A stretch of DNA of 64,000 nt from an uncultured Campylobacter sp. (GTDB taxonomy: Bacteria; Campylobacterota; Campylobacteria; Campylobacterales; Campylobacteraceae), in contig NZ_CALIST010000055.1 of NCBI RefSeq assembly GCF_938041645.1, positions 62,001 through 126,000 on the forward strand, given 5' to 3'. Each line of letters starts with the position of its first letter. The first letter of the stretch is position 1. The notes beneath the pieces are model-generated. The model ran no database searches. It saw only the letters and a list, made by a program, of their open reading frames with translations, and was not told the origin of the DNA. A program made the position numbers and the translations under genes. Of this stretch, positions 26,699-35,919 are shown in pieces.

Positions 26699-27478
26699 TT
26701 ATTGTCTTTCGTAGAAAGTTGCAAGGGCGTCTTCCGCCGTTTTTCTATTATTAAATGCCGATCTTATCTTAATAACATCATCAATTATATCTTTAGTCAC
26801 TATAAATTTATCCGATAAACTTACGCTCTTATCGGCATTCACGATAAAATTTAATTCGATCGCAGCCTGTGGCGGCAGCTCTGCTGCCCTTCCAAGCTGT
26901 AGCCTTATTTGGCTAGGCGTTAGCTGCGAATAATAAGCGACGTCTTCTAATGAATCAATAATATTACTCATATAAATCGCAGAAGTTTTTGGTTCACCAT
27001 CCTTTAGTATTTCATCTTTTAATTTATCGTCGTAATCAACTGGCTTTTTTTGAAATGAGTAATCTATTTTGCCTCTGTCTTTGAGCTCCTCTTGAAATTT
27101 CGTCTCATTTATTTTGCAATGTTCATTTGCCAATTTAAGTAAACGCTGTTGTTTATCATCAGATTTATCTTTATAGAAAAGCACGGCACCTCTTAAAGAC
27201 GTGTTTAGCGTAGCCTCTTTATATTTTTTGTTAAAGGCATCTACATCGACCTTTACTTTCTCCATATCCACGTCGCAAACCATCTTAACTGTCTTTAATC
27301 CGCCGTTTTCCTCTTTGCTCCAGGTGATATTTTTGCAGATTTTCGAACCCTCGATCGCCGTACCGATATTCATCGATTTGAAATCCGGCAGGGTGTAGTT
27401 TTTGACAAGCTCTAGATCGTTATCGCCGCATCCCGCAAAAATAAATGCCGCAAGCGCAGCGCCCAATACGTATTTCAT
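26699..27478 (-). CDS. Predicted lipoprotein of unknown function
   Basis: The 259-residue protein begins with a signal peptide and a lipobox (FIFAGCGDN), so it should be lipid-anchored. The mature protein is hydrophilic and mainly helical in appearance, with no domain I recognise. The ATG has GAAGGAGCGAG upstream. It is alone on its strand between trxB and tRNA-Sec, and its base composition is a little more A/T-rich than its neighbours. Confidence 0.8.
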   Translation of the reverse strand: MKYVLGAALAAFIFAGCGDNDLELVKNYTLPDFKSMNIGTAIEGSKICKNITWSKEENGGLKTVKMVCDVDMEKVKVDVDAFNKKYKEATLNTSLRGAVLFYKDKSDDKQQRLLKLANEHCKINETKFQEELKDRGKIDYSFQKKPVDYDDKLKDEILKDGEPKTSAIYMSNIIDSLEDVAYYSQLTPSQIRLQLGRAAELPPQAAIELNFIVNADKSVSLSDKFIVTKDIIDDVIKIRSAFNNRKTAEDALATFYERQ

Positions 27479-27630
27479 ACTCGCTCCTTCAAGAAAAGTT
27501 AACGAGCAATGCTAGCCATCTCTGTTTAATAACGGATAAATTTAGAGCTGAAATTTGAGATAAATTCGCGAAGTACGTGGCTAAAAGCGTGAAAGATAAA
27601 ATTTAAAGATAGAATTTTAAAAGAATTCGG

Positions 27631-27725
27631 CGAGAGAGGGAGGGAATCGAACCCCCCGGAAAACGGTCAACCGCCCTCCTATCGGATTTGAAGTCCGCAG
27701 ACGCCACCAGGTCGCCATCCTCTCC
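27631..27725 (-). tRNA. selC: tRNA-Sec (anticodon UCA)
   Basis: The reverse strand begins GGAGAGGATGGCGACC. It has anticodon loop CTTCAAA with a UCA anticodon, a very long variable arm of about ten base pairs with several G-U pairs, a five-pair T stem and the T loop TTCGATT. These are the hallmarks of selenocysteine tRNA. The genomic bases after the presumed discriminator are CCG rather than CCA. The acceptor stem pairs well only if one base is bulged. Its presence implies in-frame UGA decoding (SelA, SelB, SelD elsewhere), for example in formate dehydrogenase. Confidence 0.9.
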
Positions 27726-27753
27726 AAATGCGGGAATTATAGCGAGATAAAAT

Positions 27754-30537
27754 TTATTTAGCTTTAAAGAGGCTAAATTTTAAGCCCTTTCGGCTCATTA
27801 TTAGCGACGGCAGGATTATGAGCGCACCCAAAAGAAGCAGGCTCATCACCAGACATATTAACATCCCAAAGTAGATCGTAGGCCAGAAATTGCTCATCAT
27901 CATCACGCTAAAACCTAAAATGATCGCAAACGACGTATAATACATCGCGTATCCGATACTTGCGTGGCTCGCGCGGATTGCCGCGGCCTCGTCGCCCAGG
28001 CGCGCAAACTCCCGTTTGTAGCGGTAGATGTAGTGGATGACGTCGTCCACGCCGATACCGATGCTGATCGCCGCTATCGTGATGCTCATGATATCCAGCG
28101 GAATGCCCGCAACTCCCATGATGCCGAAGCAAGCGCAAAGCGGGATTAAATTTACGACGATCGCGATGAGCGCGTATGACAGCGAGCGAAAGATGATCAC
28201 GAAAAGCACGAAAAGCACGAGCACGGTAATACCCAGAGTGCCTATCTGCGAGCTCATCAGGCTTTGAAGCATATTGTTATAAAGCACCATTATGCCGCTA
28301 ATCTGCACCGTGACGTTATCTTTAGCGAGCAGGGAGTCCAGATCGCGCTTAAGATCGGCTAGGAATTGCGCTCTGCGAAGATTTGGATCGCTATCTATAG
28401 TGCGGATGCTAAAGTGCGCCTCGTTCGCTTCGATATTTACAAAGGGCGAAAGCACCAATTCGCGATAGTTTGCGGGCATTTCAGAGTAGATCAAAGCAAG
28501 GCTTAGATCGTCCAGATCGCGCCCCTGATTGATCTGCTTGCCGAGCTTCAAAAGCGATGCGAGCGAGCTTACGTTGCCGATAAACTCGTGTCCCGTGACG
28601 TTTTTGTCCTTCAAAAAATCATCTATTTTGCCGATGATACGCATCTTTTCGGATGTGAACCAATACTGCGGCTTGTTTTCGTTGGCGGCGTATTCGGCTT
28701 CGAAATCGCCAAAATCGTCGCTCGCGGTGGAATTCTGCTCTAAATTTGCGGCGCGGGTTTGATCTGAATTTACGGCGTCGCTTGGTTGTGTTGCCGCAGC
28801 GGGGCCTTGCTCGGACAAATTTTTATCATTTAAATTTTGCGCCGTGGCGGTAGAATTCTGAGTAGCGGAATTTTGCACGATAGAATTTTGCCGAGTAGAA
28901 TTTGCCGCAAAATTTCGCCCAGCGGGATTGGAATTTTCACCGCTCTTAAAATTTGCGCTGCCGTTTACGGAATTTTCACTCCCGCTAGCAGTATCTGCGC
29001 CGCCTACGCTTTTAAATTTAACGACGATATCAAGCGGGATTGTTCCGCCGAGATTTGTATCGATGACCTCCATACCCGCGCGGATATCGGTACTTTTTTT
29101 GAAGTAGCCGATGAAGCTGTTTTCGACGCGCAGCTGCGAGATGCCGTATAGCCCGAAGATCACCGCCGCAGCGCAAACGCCGTAAACCGCGCCTCTGCTA
29201 CGTAGCGCCGTTTCGGCGCACCAAAGCGTAAATTTAAAGTGCTGCTCGAAGCTGCGGTTATTGTGCGTGCGCCTTAGAAGCGACATAACCGCGCCGAATA
29301 CTCCAAATGCCGTAACTAGCGAGATACTGATGCCTACGCTCATCATAATTCCCAGAGAAATTACGGGTTTTATATCGCAAAATATTAGCGACATAAAGCC
29401 GATAACGGTCGTAAAAATCGCGAAAAAGCAGGGTCTTGCGCGCTCGCGCAGCACCGCATAAACGAGCTGGCGCTGCGAAAATGCGTGAAAGCGCGCGCTA
29501 AACTCGCGGTAGGCGACGATTAGGTGGATACAGACCGAAACCGTTATGATGAGCTGAAGCGCTATGAAATTTGAGCTAATCACTGTGACCTCAAAGCTCA
29601 AAAAGCCGAATAATCCCGCTGCAAGCACGACCGAATACGCGCAGATGATGAGTGGCAGCAGGATAAATTTCGCCTGTCTAAAAAAGAGCCAAAAGCAAGC
29701 TAACAGAAGCACCAAGGCGCCGAGTCCGTAGGTCGCCAGATCCGAGCGGACGTAGCCTACCATATCGTCGGCGATCATATTCAGTCCGCCTAGAAACAAT
29801 CGGTCGCCCGCAAATTCCTTCTCAAAGCCTTCGATCAGCGCGCGCAAAGCCATGATGTCGCGGTGATCCTTTTCGCGCAGCTCGTCGCGGTAGGATTTGA
29901 AATTTTGCTCCGAAGCTTTAAGCGCATCTTTGAGCTGTGAAATTTGGGCATTGGAGCGGTTGCCTTCATGTTCTGCTTGCTCTAGAGCGCCCTTAGCTTC
30001 GTCTCTTAGGCGCAAAAGCTCGTCGTAGCGGGCCTGCGGCTTTAAATTTATTAAAATTGCGGTAGTGCGAAAATCGGCGCTTACTAAATTTGACGCGTAA
30101 AAGGGGCTTGTGGCAAACTCGCGCCTAGCCGCGGTTAAATTTACGTCCGCGTCGGTAAGGGTGGGTATGTGCTTAAGCAGCTCGCTCATACCGCCACCTT
30201 TGTTTAGCAAAAGCGGCACATTCGTGATATCCGTGACGCTAGCGACGAAATCAAGCTTGGAAAAAGCTGCGTCCATCTGCGCTATTTTGCGGATCGTCTC
30301 GGGCGCTAAAAGATCGCCCGCGGGAGTGTATGCAAGCACCAAGAAATTCGGCGTTTCGTAGCGTTTGGATACTTCGCGCCAAATTTGAAGGTCCTCGTCG
30401 TTATCAAGTAGAAGCGTCTGGCTCGAAGCATCGATCTCAAGCTTTGTGGAGTAATATCCGAAAAAGAGCGCCAGCGCCGTAAACAGCGCAAGCGTGATTT
30501 TTGGAAACGCGACGATTAAGCGAAAAATTTTTTTCAA
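27754..30537 (-). CDS. RND-superfamily transporter (MmpL/HpnN type) with an internal insert
   Basis: The 927-residue inner-membrane protein has the RND layout: a membrane segment near the N-terminus (about 10-28), a large periplasmic domain, a group of membrane helices (about 270-400), a second periplasmic domain and a second helical group (about 770-915). The helical-group motif ISIGIGVDDVIHYIYRYKRE is a hallmark of this family. Residues about 507-602 are a Ser/Asn-rich insert encoded by dense RAATTY motifs. It starts at TTG 30537. It is the last gene of an operon with MlaC- and MlaA-like proteins, which suggests lipid or sterol-like substrate transport across the envelope rather than drug efflux. 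Confidence 0.87.
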   Translation of the reverse strand: MKKIFRLIVAFPKITLALFTALALFFGYYSTKLEIDASSQTLLLDNDEDLQIWREVSKRYETPNFLVLAYTPAGDLLAPETIRKIAQMDAAFSKLDFVASVTDITNVPLLLNKGGGMSELLKHIPTLTDADVNLTAARREFATSPFYASNLVSADFRTTAILINLKPQARYDELLRLRDEAKGALEQAEHEGNRSNAQISQLKDALKASEQNFKSYRDELREKDHRDIMALRALIEGFEKEFAGDRLFLGGLNMIADDMVGYVRSDLATYGLGALVLLLACFWLFFRQAKFILLPLIICAYSVVLAAGLFGFLSFEVTVISSNFIALQLIITVSVCIHLIVAYREFSARFHAFSQRQLVYAVLRERARPCFFAIFTTVIGFMSLIFCDIKPVISLGIMMSVGISISLVTAFGVFGAVMSLLRRTHNNRSFEQHFKFTLWCAETALRSRGAVYGVCAAAVIFGLYGISQLRVENSFIGYFKKSTDIRAGMEVIDTNLGGTIPLDIVVKFKSVGGADTASGSENSVNGSANFKSGENSNPAGRNFAANSTRQNSIVQNSATQNSTATAQNLNDKNLSEQGPAAATQPSDAVNSDQTRAANLEQNSTASDDFGDFEAEYAANENKPQYWFTSEKMRIIGKIDDFLKDKNVTGHEFIGNVSSLASLLKLGKQINQGRDLDDLSLALIYSEMPANYRELVLSPFVNIEANEAHFSIRTIDSDPNLRRAQFLADLKRDLDSLLAKDNVTVQISGIMVLYNNMLQSLMSSQIGTLGITVLVLFVLFVIIFRSLSYALIAIVVNLIPLCACFGIMGVAGIPLDIMSITIAAISIGIGVDDVIHYIYRYKREFARLGDEAAAIRASHASIGYAMYYTSFAIILGFSVMMMSNFWPTIYFGMLICLVMSLLLLGALIILPSLIMSRKGLKFSLFKAK
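28732..29019. repeat. RAATTY array inside the RND transporter gene
   Basis: By hand I count at least 14 RAATTY hexamers (GAATTC, GAATTT, AAATTT) in about 290 bases, roughly one per 21 bases and sometimes every 12-16. The stretch encodes the Ser/Asn-rich insert of the transporter. Confidence 0.8.
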
Positions 30538-30561
30538 ATACCGCTCTTTTTAGGCGCGCTG

Positions 30562-31146
30562 CTATTCGCCGCTATTGATGACGGTGGAATTTAGCCGCTT
30601 TATGAGCTCGTCAAAACCCAAGCTTTGCGTTACATCGCCTAGCTGCGAGCGGTAGGTCTGAATTAAACTAACGCCCACGATATCGACATCGTAGATGCGC
30701 CAATCAGAGCCGTTAGGATAAAATTTAAAATCGATGTCGTAATTTTTCTGCTCGCCGATGACCTGCGTTTTTAGCACGCGGCGTTTATCGCTCGGGCTTT
30801 GTTTAATTAGTACCTTCATATCCTGATCGGTATAAAGCGAAAGCTTTTCGATAAAGGAGCGCTTTAGATGCGCCTCGAAGGCTTTATTAAATTCCGCGAT
30901 TTGCGCAGGGCTAAGGCTAGCGTAATGTTTAGCAAGGGAGAGCTTTGCCATCATTTTATAATCAAAATAGCCGTCAAAAAGCGCAAAAATTTTTGCGGGC
31001 TTTGCGTCTTTCGGGGTGCTGCTTCGCATGATGCTTACGGCCTCGGCGACCTTTTGGCTCATCACAGGCTCGATATCCGCATCGCTAATAGCGTGCGCCG
31101 AAATCAAAAGCGCTCCGCAAAGCGCTAGAACTTTTAAAATTTTCAT
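30562..31146 (-). CDS. mlaC: MlaC/Ttg2D-like periplasmic lipid-binding protein
   Basis: MlaC-type proteins carry phospholipid across the periplasm. The 194-residue protein has a signal peptide (cleavage near ISAHA). It shows the family pattern of helices followed by a beta-sheet half, with YDIDFKFYPNGSDWRIYDVDIVGVSLIQTYR near residues 133-165. I prefer the second ATG (31146), six bases after AAAGGA. The first ATG (31152) touches that site. It is between MlaA and the RND gene. There is no MlaB/D/E/F set in the window. Confidence 0.87.
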   Translation of the reverse strand: MKILKVLALCGALLISAHAISDADIEPVMSQKVAEAVSIMRSSTPKDAKPAKIFALFDGYFDYKMMAKLSLAKHYASLSPAQIAEFNKAFEAHLKRSFIEKLSLYTDQDMKVLIKQSPSDKRRVLKTQVIGEQKNYDIDFKFYPNGSDWRIYDVDIVGVSLIQTYRSQLGDVTQSLGFDELIKRLNSTVINSGE

Positions 31147-31148
31147 TT

Positions 31149-31868
31149 TCATTCCTTTATTAGTTTCTCGCGATTTTGCTCGTAAGCATCGCGTAAAAAT
31201 GGATATAGATCCACTGCATCTTTGGTCATTTTTTCATAAAATTTCGGATCGCGCGAGTAATCGTTAAATATTCTAAATCCATTGACGGAGTTTCGAACGG
31301 TGCTATCTTTAATATAGTTTATCGGATTTGAAAAATAATCTCCTACAAGTCCAGCTGTATCGCGCAGATTGCTCTGTCCTAAGATCGGCCAGACGATATG
31401 CGGACCTGCCGGAACGCCCCAATATCCGAGCGTTTGCCCGAAATCCTCGTCGTGGCGCGGAATTCCGTAGTATTTGCCCGCCATATCGTTAAGCCCGCCG
31501 AAGCCAACGGTCGAGTTGATCAAAAACCGCTTCGTCTCGTCCCAAGAATTTTCAAATTTACCCTGCAGCAGGTTGTTTACGAGCCTCATCGGATATAAAA
31601 TATTATAGAAAAAATTTGAAAACGCGCCCTGGATCGGATCGGGCATTACATAGTCGTAACCGCTGGCTACGGGGGTTAGTATATATGAGTAAAATACGTC
31701 GTTGAAGCTCGTCATTACGCGGTTATAGCCGCTAAGCGGATCGAAAACCTCGCGCTTGGCAAACTCCTCATCAAAACCATCCGTATCGCTAGGCGCTACG
31801 TCTTGCTTTTGCGAGCAACCGCAAAGTGCCAATGCTGCGGCTAAGAATAGAATTTTTATAAATTTCAA
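31149..31868 (-). CDS. mlaA: MlaA/VacJ-family outer-membrane lipoprotein
   Basis: MlaA removes phospholipids from the outer leaflet of the outer membrane. The 239-residue protein has a signal peptide with lipobox LALCGC and the family motifs DPLSGYNRVMTSFND near residue 44 and GFGGLNDMAGKYYGIPRHDE. The TTG at 31868 follows GAAGGG by six bases. A TTG at 31892 would add eight residues before the signal peptide. It leads the operon mlaA-mlaC-RND on the minus strand. Confidence 0.9.
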   Translation of the reverse strand: MKFIKILFLAAALALCGCSQKQDVAPSDTDGFDEEFAKREVFDPLSGYNRVMTSFNDVFYSYILTPVASGYDYVMPDPIQGAFSNFFYNILYPMRLVNNLLQGKFENSWDETKRFLINSTVGFGGLNDMAGKYYGIPRHDEDFGQTLGYWGVPAGPHIVWPILGQSNLRDTAGLVGDYFSNPINYIKDSTVRNSVNGFRIFNDYSRDPKFYEKMTKDAVDLYPFLRDAYEQNREKLIKE

Positions 31869-32051
31869 ATGTGACCCTTCTTTATAAATCAAAGTGGCGA
31901 TTTTACAAATTTAAAGAAATTTTGTCAATAAGTGTAAAATTTCGTATCGAATTTCCCTCTTTATATCGCAGAATAAAGCCTACAGCTCTTTAAGAAATAT
32001 ATCAGAGGATATATTATAAAATCACGCGAAAGTAAATAAGAAAGGATAAAA

Positions 32052-32840
32052 ATGGATGCAAAATTTGCTTTGGAATTTTTGCTTGGTAAGGAAACATCGC
32101 TTCTAGCCAAGCACATTAAGCTACTTAAGGCTGTAGATGAGACTAAAAGTATTACAAAGGCCGCAGAGATCGTAGGAGTGTCGTATAAAAACGGCTGGGA
32201 CGCGCTAAATTTAATCAACAACGCGAGCAAAAAGCCGCTCATCGTTCGCACTCAAGGTACTAAGAAAAATAGCGGCTCCGAGCTTACCCCTTACGCTCAC
32301 AAGCTGATTCGCGCTTATGATGCTATCAGCCACGCGGGCGAGACGTTTTTGAGTGAAATTTTAAAGCTTGACGAGATCACCGAAGAGAGCCTTTTAAGCT
32401 TAGAGAAGATCGGCATGAAGCTTTCTGCGCGCAATCAGCTAAGCGTTGAGATTACGGATGTTCAAACAGGCGCTGTAAATTCTCAAATCACGGCTAAACT
32501 CGCAGGTAGCGAAATTTTATGTGCGACAGTAACCGTAGAGAGCGAAAAAAATTTAGGGCTAAAGGTGGGCAAGGATGTGCTGTTTTTATTTAAGGCTCCA
32601 AGCGTCATCATCGCTAAAGAAGCCTCGGAGAAGCTAAAACTTAGTACGGCGAATCAAATCAAAGGCACGATTAGCGAGGTCAAAATCGGCGCGGTAAACG
32701 CAGAGATCTGTCTAGACACAAGCTCGCACCAAAATATCACCGCGATCATCACGCGAGAATCTGCCACCGCGATGGCTCTAGGAGTAGGAGATGAAGTAAC
32801 GGCGATCATCGAGCCTAGCGAGATCATTATTGGCGCGTAA
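32052..32840 (+). CDS. modE: ModE-family molybdate-responsive regulator
   Basis: ModE represses molybdate uptake genes when molybdate or tungstate is bound. The 262-residue protein has an N-terminal winged helix (about residues 15-100; ITKAAEIVGVSYKNGWDALN) and two C-terminal Mop/TOBE domains (about 125-190 and 195-260) that bind the oxyanion. The repeated motif SQITAKLAGSEI and NAEICLDTSSHQ marks the two Mop copies. It lies just before modA, which it probably controls. A ribosome site AAAGGA precedes the ATG. Confidence 0.93.
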   Translation: MDAKFALEFLLGKETSLLAKHIKLLKAVDETKSITKAAEIVGVSYKNGWDALNLINNASKKPLIVRTQGTKKNSGSELTPYAHKLIRAYDAISHAGETFLSEILKLDEITEESLLSLEKIGMKLSARNQLSVEITDVQTGAVNSQITAKLAGSEILCATVTVESEKNLGLKVGKDVLFLFKAPSVIIAKEASEKLKLSTANQIKGTISEVKIGAVNAEICLDTSSHQNITAIITRESATAMALGVGDEVTAIIEPSEIIIGA

Positions 32841-32941
32841 TAGGGTGAAATTGGGTGCGCAAAATTTTAAAATTTAAGGCGTAAATTTAAAATTTTAGAT
32901 ACAATTCAATTCTCGGTGAGAGCCGAAAAGAAAGGCATAAA

Positions 32942-33709
32942 ATGAAGTTGAAAGCGGTGCTTTTAGGAATTTTAACCGCAGCCGCGCTTAGCGCAGGCGA
33001 GGTTAGCGTAGCAGCCGCTGCGAACACGACGTATGCGTTTGACGAGATCAAGGCGGAATTTGCCAAGCTACATCCGCAAACTACGCTAAATGTGAGCTTG
33101 GGTGCGAGCGGAGCGCTTAGTACGCAGATCAAAAACGGCGCGCCGTTTGATATTTTTATGGCGGCGGATATGAAATTTGCAGACGATCTGCATAAAGAGG
33201 GCTTTGCGACGGCGCCTGCCAAAACTTACGCAAAGGGCAAGGTGGCGATGTTTAGCGTGCGCGGCGTAGATCTTAGCAAGGGGCTTGAAGCTTTAAAAGA
33301 CCCCAGCGTCAAAACGATTTCGATAGCAAATCCAAAGACCGCTCCTTACGGTACCGCAAGTGTACAGGCTTTCCAAAAAGCGGGAGTTTACGACGAGATC
33401 AAAGGCAAAATCGTAGAAGCAAAATCGATCGGCGAGGCTCTTTCGCAAGCACTTAAAGCTTCCGACGTCGGATTTATCGCGGCCAGCGCGATGTATGCGC
33501 CTAAGATGGCAAAGGACGGCTGCAACGGCAAGCCTTGCAAGCAGGGCGAAAATTTCGTCTTGGTCGGTACCGACCTCTACGAGCCGATAGCTCAAGGCAT
33601 GGTCGTGCTAAACCGCGCCAAAGACAATGCTGAAGCCAAGGCATTTTATGATTTTATCCTAAGCGATAAGGGCAAAGAGATCTTTGCTAAATACGGATAC
33701 GAGTTTTAA
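32942..33709 (+). CDS. modA: Molybdate-binding periplasmic protein
   Basis: ModA captures molybdate in the periplasm for ModBC. The 255-residue protein has a signal peptide (about residues 1-19) and the type II binding-protein pattern, with NVSLGASGALSTQIKNGAPFDIFMAADM near residues 50-77 and ANPKTAPYGTAS near residue 126. That is the ModA pattern rather than TupA. Its stop overlaps the start of the Mop gene. A -10-like TACAAT (about 32900) and hairpin-like TCGG...CCGA precede it. Confidence 0.94.
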   Translation: MKLKAVLLGILTAAALSAGEVSVAAAANTTYAFDEIKAEFAKLHPQTTLNVSLGASGALSTQIKNGAPFDIFMAADMKFADDLHKEGFATAPAKTYAKGKVAMFSVRGVDLSKGLEALKDPSVKTISIANPKTAPYGTASVQAFQKAGVYDEIKGKIVEAKSIGEALSQALKASDVGFIAASAMYAPKMAKDGCNGKPCKQGENFVLVGTDLYEPIAQGMVVLNRAKDNAEAKAFYDFILSDKGKEIFAKYGYEF

Positions 33710-34101
33710 TGATTAGAGCGAGAATCAACGAAATTTTACAAAAAGACGGCATCCATTCTGTAGGATTTATCGCAGGCGGCATCAAGCTACGTGGCGTATT
33801 TCTGCAGCTAAGTAGCGAGCTTAAGGTGGGTAGCGAAGTTTACGTGGGCTTTAAAAGCACCGATGTGCTTTTATCTCGCGAAGCCCTAAGTGGTGTATCT
33901 AGCGAAAATGAAATTCACGGCAAGGTTATGAGCCTAAGCTTAGGTGAAATTCTATGCACGCTCAGGTTTGAAGGCAAGATAAGCTTTGATGTGCTCATTA
34001 GCGCGCATTCTGCGCAGGAGCTTGCTTTACGTGAGGGCGACGAGGTTTTCGCATACATTAGCGCCACTGCGATATATATAGAAAAATATGATAACGATTG
34101 A
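33709..34101 (+). CDS. Mop/TOBE-domain molybdate-related protein
   Basis: A 130-residue protein with one Mop-like fold in its C-terminal half (about residues 60-125), containing the pattern HGKVMSLSLGEILCTLRFEG, and a related N-terminal half. Such proteins bind molybdate or tungstate and are found between modA and modB/C in C. jejuni. It overlaps modA by one base and modC by 14. It is probably an intracellular oxyanion store or an accessory to the transporter. Confidence 0.85.
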   Translation: MIRARINEILQKDGIHSVGFIAGGIKLRGVFLQLSSELKVGSEVYVGFKSTDVLLSREALSGVSSENEIHGKVMSLSLGEILCTLRFEGKISFDVLISAHSAQELALREGDEVFAYISATAIYIEKYDND

Positions 34102-34936
34102 TTGTAAGAAAAAAATCAGTGATGATTTCTCGATTGATGCTCGCTTAGAGATTAACAAAGGCTCGTTTGTGTGCCTATATGGGCGCAGCGGCAGCGGTAA
34201 GACTACACTGCTGCGCATTTTGGCTGGATTTTTGCGCGCAGATAGTGGTAGCATAAAAGACAGCGATCGCGTGCTACAAGAAGGCAATGAATTCTTAAGT
34301 GCGGGCAAGCGCAGGATCGGCTTTTTGTTTCAAGACTACGCACTTTTTGAGAATATGAGTGTGACGGGCAATCTGCTTTTTGCCAGAAACGATCCGCAAA
34401 AAGCTGCAATGTTGCTTGAAATTTTAGAGCTTAGCGAGTTTGCAAAATCTGGTGTCGAGGGTCTTAGCGGCGGACAGAAGCAGCGCGTAGCACTTGCTCG
34501 CGCACTGATGCAAGAGCCTGAAATTTTGCTACTTGACGAGCCGCTTTCGGCGCTTGATTTTACGATGCGCGAAAAAATCCAAGAGTATTTGATAAAGATC
34601 CACGAGCAGTTTCATCAGACCGTGATCTTGGTAAGCCACGACGTAAGCGAGATTTATAGGCTTTGCAAGCGAGTTTATGAGATGAAGGACGGCAGGATCG
34701 TCCGCACCGGTACGCCGGAGGAAATTTTTCTTAAAACAAACGGCTCGCAGAAGTTTTCTTTCGCGGGCAAGGTTGTTGATTTGCAAGCACGCGACGGGAT
34801 CAAAGTAGCCGTCGTAGCGATCGGCAGCCAGCTGTGCGAAGTGGTGCTAAGCAATGCAGAAGCCGATGGCTTGCAAGTAGGCGATAAGGTCAAAGCGGGT
34901 GCCAAAGCCTTTAATATCACTCTGCGTAAAATTTAA
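34088..34936 (+). CDS. modC: Molybdate ABC transporter ATP-binding protein
   Basis: ModC hydrolyses ATP to drive molybdate import with ModB. The 282-residue protein has Walker A YGRSGSGKTTLLR near residue 32, signature LSGGQKQRVALARAL near residue 125, Walker B EILLLDEPLSALD near residue 148 and a switch histidine in VILVSHDVS. The C-terminus has a TOBE-like domain. It overlaps the Mop gene. modB, its membrane partner, is 983 bases further on, an unusual separation. Confidence 0.96.
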   Translation: MITIDCKKKISDDFSIDARLEINKGSFVCLYGRSGSGKTTLLRILAGFLRADSGSIKDSDRVLQEGNEFLSAGKRRIGFLFQDYALFENMSVTGNLLFARNDPQKAAMLLEILELSEFAKSGVEGLSGGQKQRVALARALMQEPEILLLDEPLSALDFTMREKIQEYLIKIHEQFHQTVILVSHDVSEIYRLCKRVYEMKDGRIVRTGTPEEIFLKTNGSQKFSFAGKVVDLQARDGIKVAVVAIGSQLCEVVLSNAEADGLQVGDKVKAGAKAFNITLRKI

Positions 34937-35919
34937 ACTTACAGACAAGCTTTTAGGTGCGCCTAAGTAGGAAACTTCAACTAGATTAGAGATTTAAATA
35001 CAGGCTCTTGTGGAATTTAGACGAGGGATTTTGCGAAATTTTAGCTAGATTTGCCCGCAAAATACGGTGAGATTTTAAAATTTCATTCGCATCGCGCTTA
35101 GATTTTCGTGAAACACAAAATTTAAACGCAGGCTAGAGTAAAACCGCAATGCAAGACTATATAGCGTGGGGAAAGTAAGCTTAAATTTTAGATTTTGCGC
35201 AGACAGGCGCCGTTAAATTCCTTCTTTGAATTTATTAATTGGCGTGGTCGGTTTATCTTTAAATTTAGCGACTTTTAGCTTACTTTTTTGGCAGGAGTTG
35301 CGCGAATTCTATCATGCGATCTTGGTAAAAATTTAATGTAAAGCTTCGCAAAAACTTAAATTTTTAGATTTGGAATTTTGCCTGGATTTTGTGGCTTTGA
35401 AATTTTAAAAGCTTTAACGGCTCAAAGCTTGCGTGCTAAACTCGCTTAATTTGCAAGCTGTGGCAAGGTTTTATTAACCCGGCCTTTTAGGTTTATACGA
35501 AATTTTAAAATTTCGTTTTGTCGGGCTCAATGTAATTTCGCTAGGTCGTTCAGAGGGCGTCGTTTAGCCTATCTTTCGTGAAATTTGCGCTCAGATAAAT
35601 CCTGCCCGCTCAAGTTTTAAAGCTAAGCTAAGCTTTTTGAAATTTAGCTCAGCAAAATTCGTGACCTTAAAAATTTGCCAGCTTGGTAGAGAGCTTAAAG
35701 ATTCGGCAGGATTTGCACGCTTGAAGAAATTTATTAGCCAAGCAATTTATAAAATTCCGCCCAGTTTGGCTTGCACGGAATTTTCAAAATTTCATTTTGC
35801 AAAGCCTTATGACTATGAGGTTTGCGTAAATTCTATCTAGCTTTGCCTCTAAATTTTAAAGTAGGGCTAGGCTTTTAAGATTTTATAGTTTGGGCCCAGC
35901 GGCTCGGCTCGGAGGATAA
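34937..35919. other. 983-base gene-free gap inside the mod operon
   Basis: No convincing gene is present. The region contains repeated AAATTTTA, GAAATTTTAAAATTTC-type palindromes (for example about 35072 and 35499) and many AAATTT hexamers. A 67-codon frame at 35637-35840 has the Lys-Phe-rich make-up of motif read-through. Only the last bases (GGAGGATAA) look functional, as the modB ribosome site. In C. jejuni modB is adjacent to modC. Confidence 0.65.

Noticed and set aside
32905..32925. Riboswitch-like hairpin in the modA leader
   Set aside because: The TCGG...CCGA stem is only four pairs and the leader is too short for the known molybdenum-cofactor riboswitch.
35637..35840. 67-codon frame in the mod gap
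   Set aside because: Lys/Phe-rich read-through of AAATTT motifs, no start site, no family.
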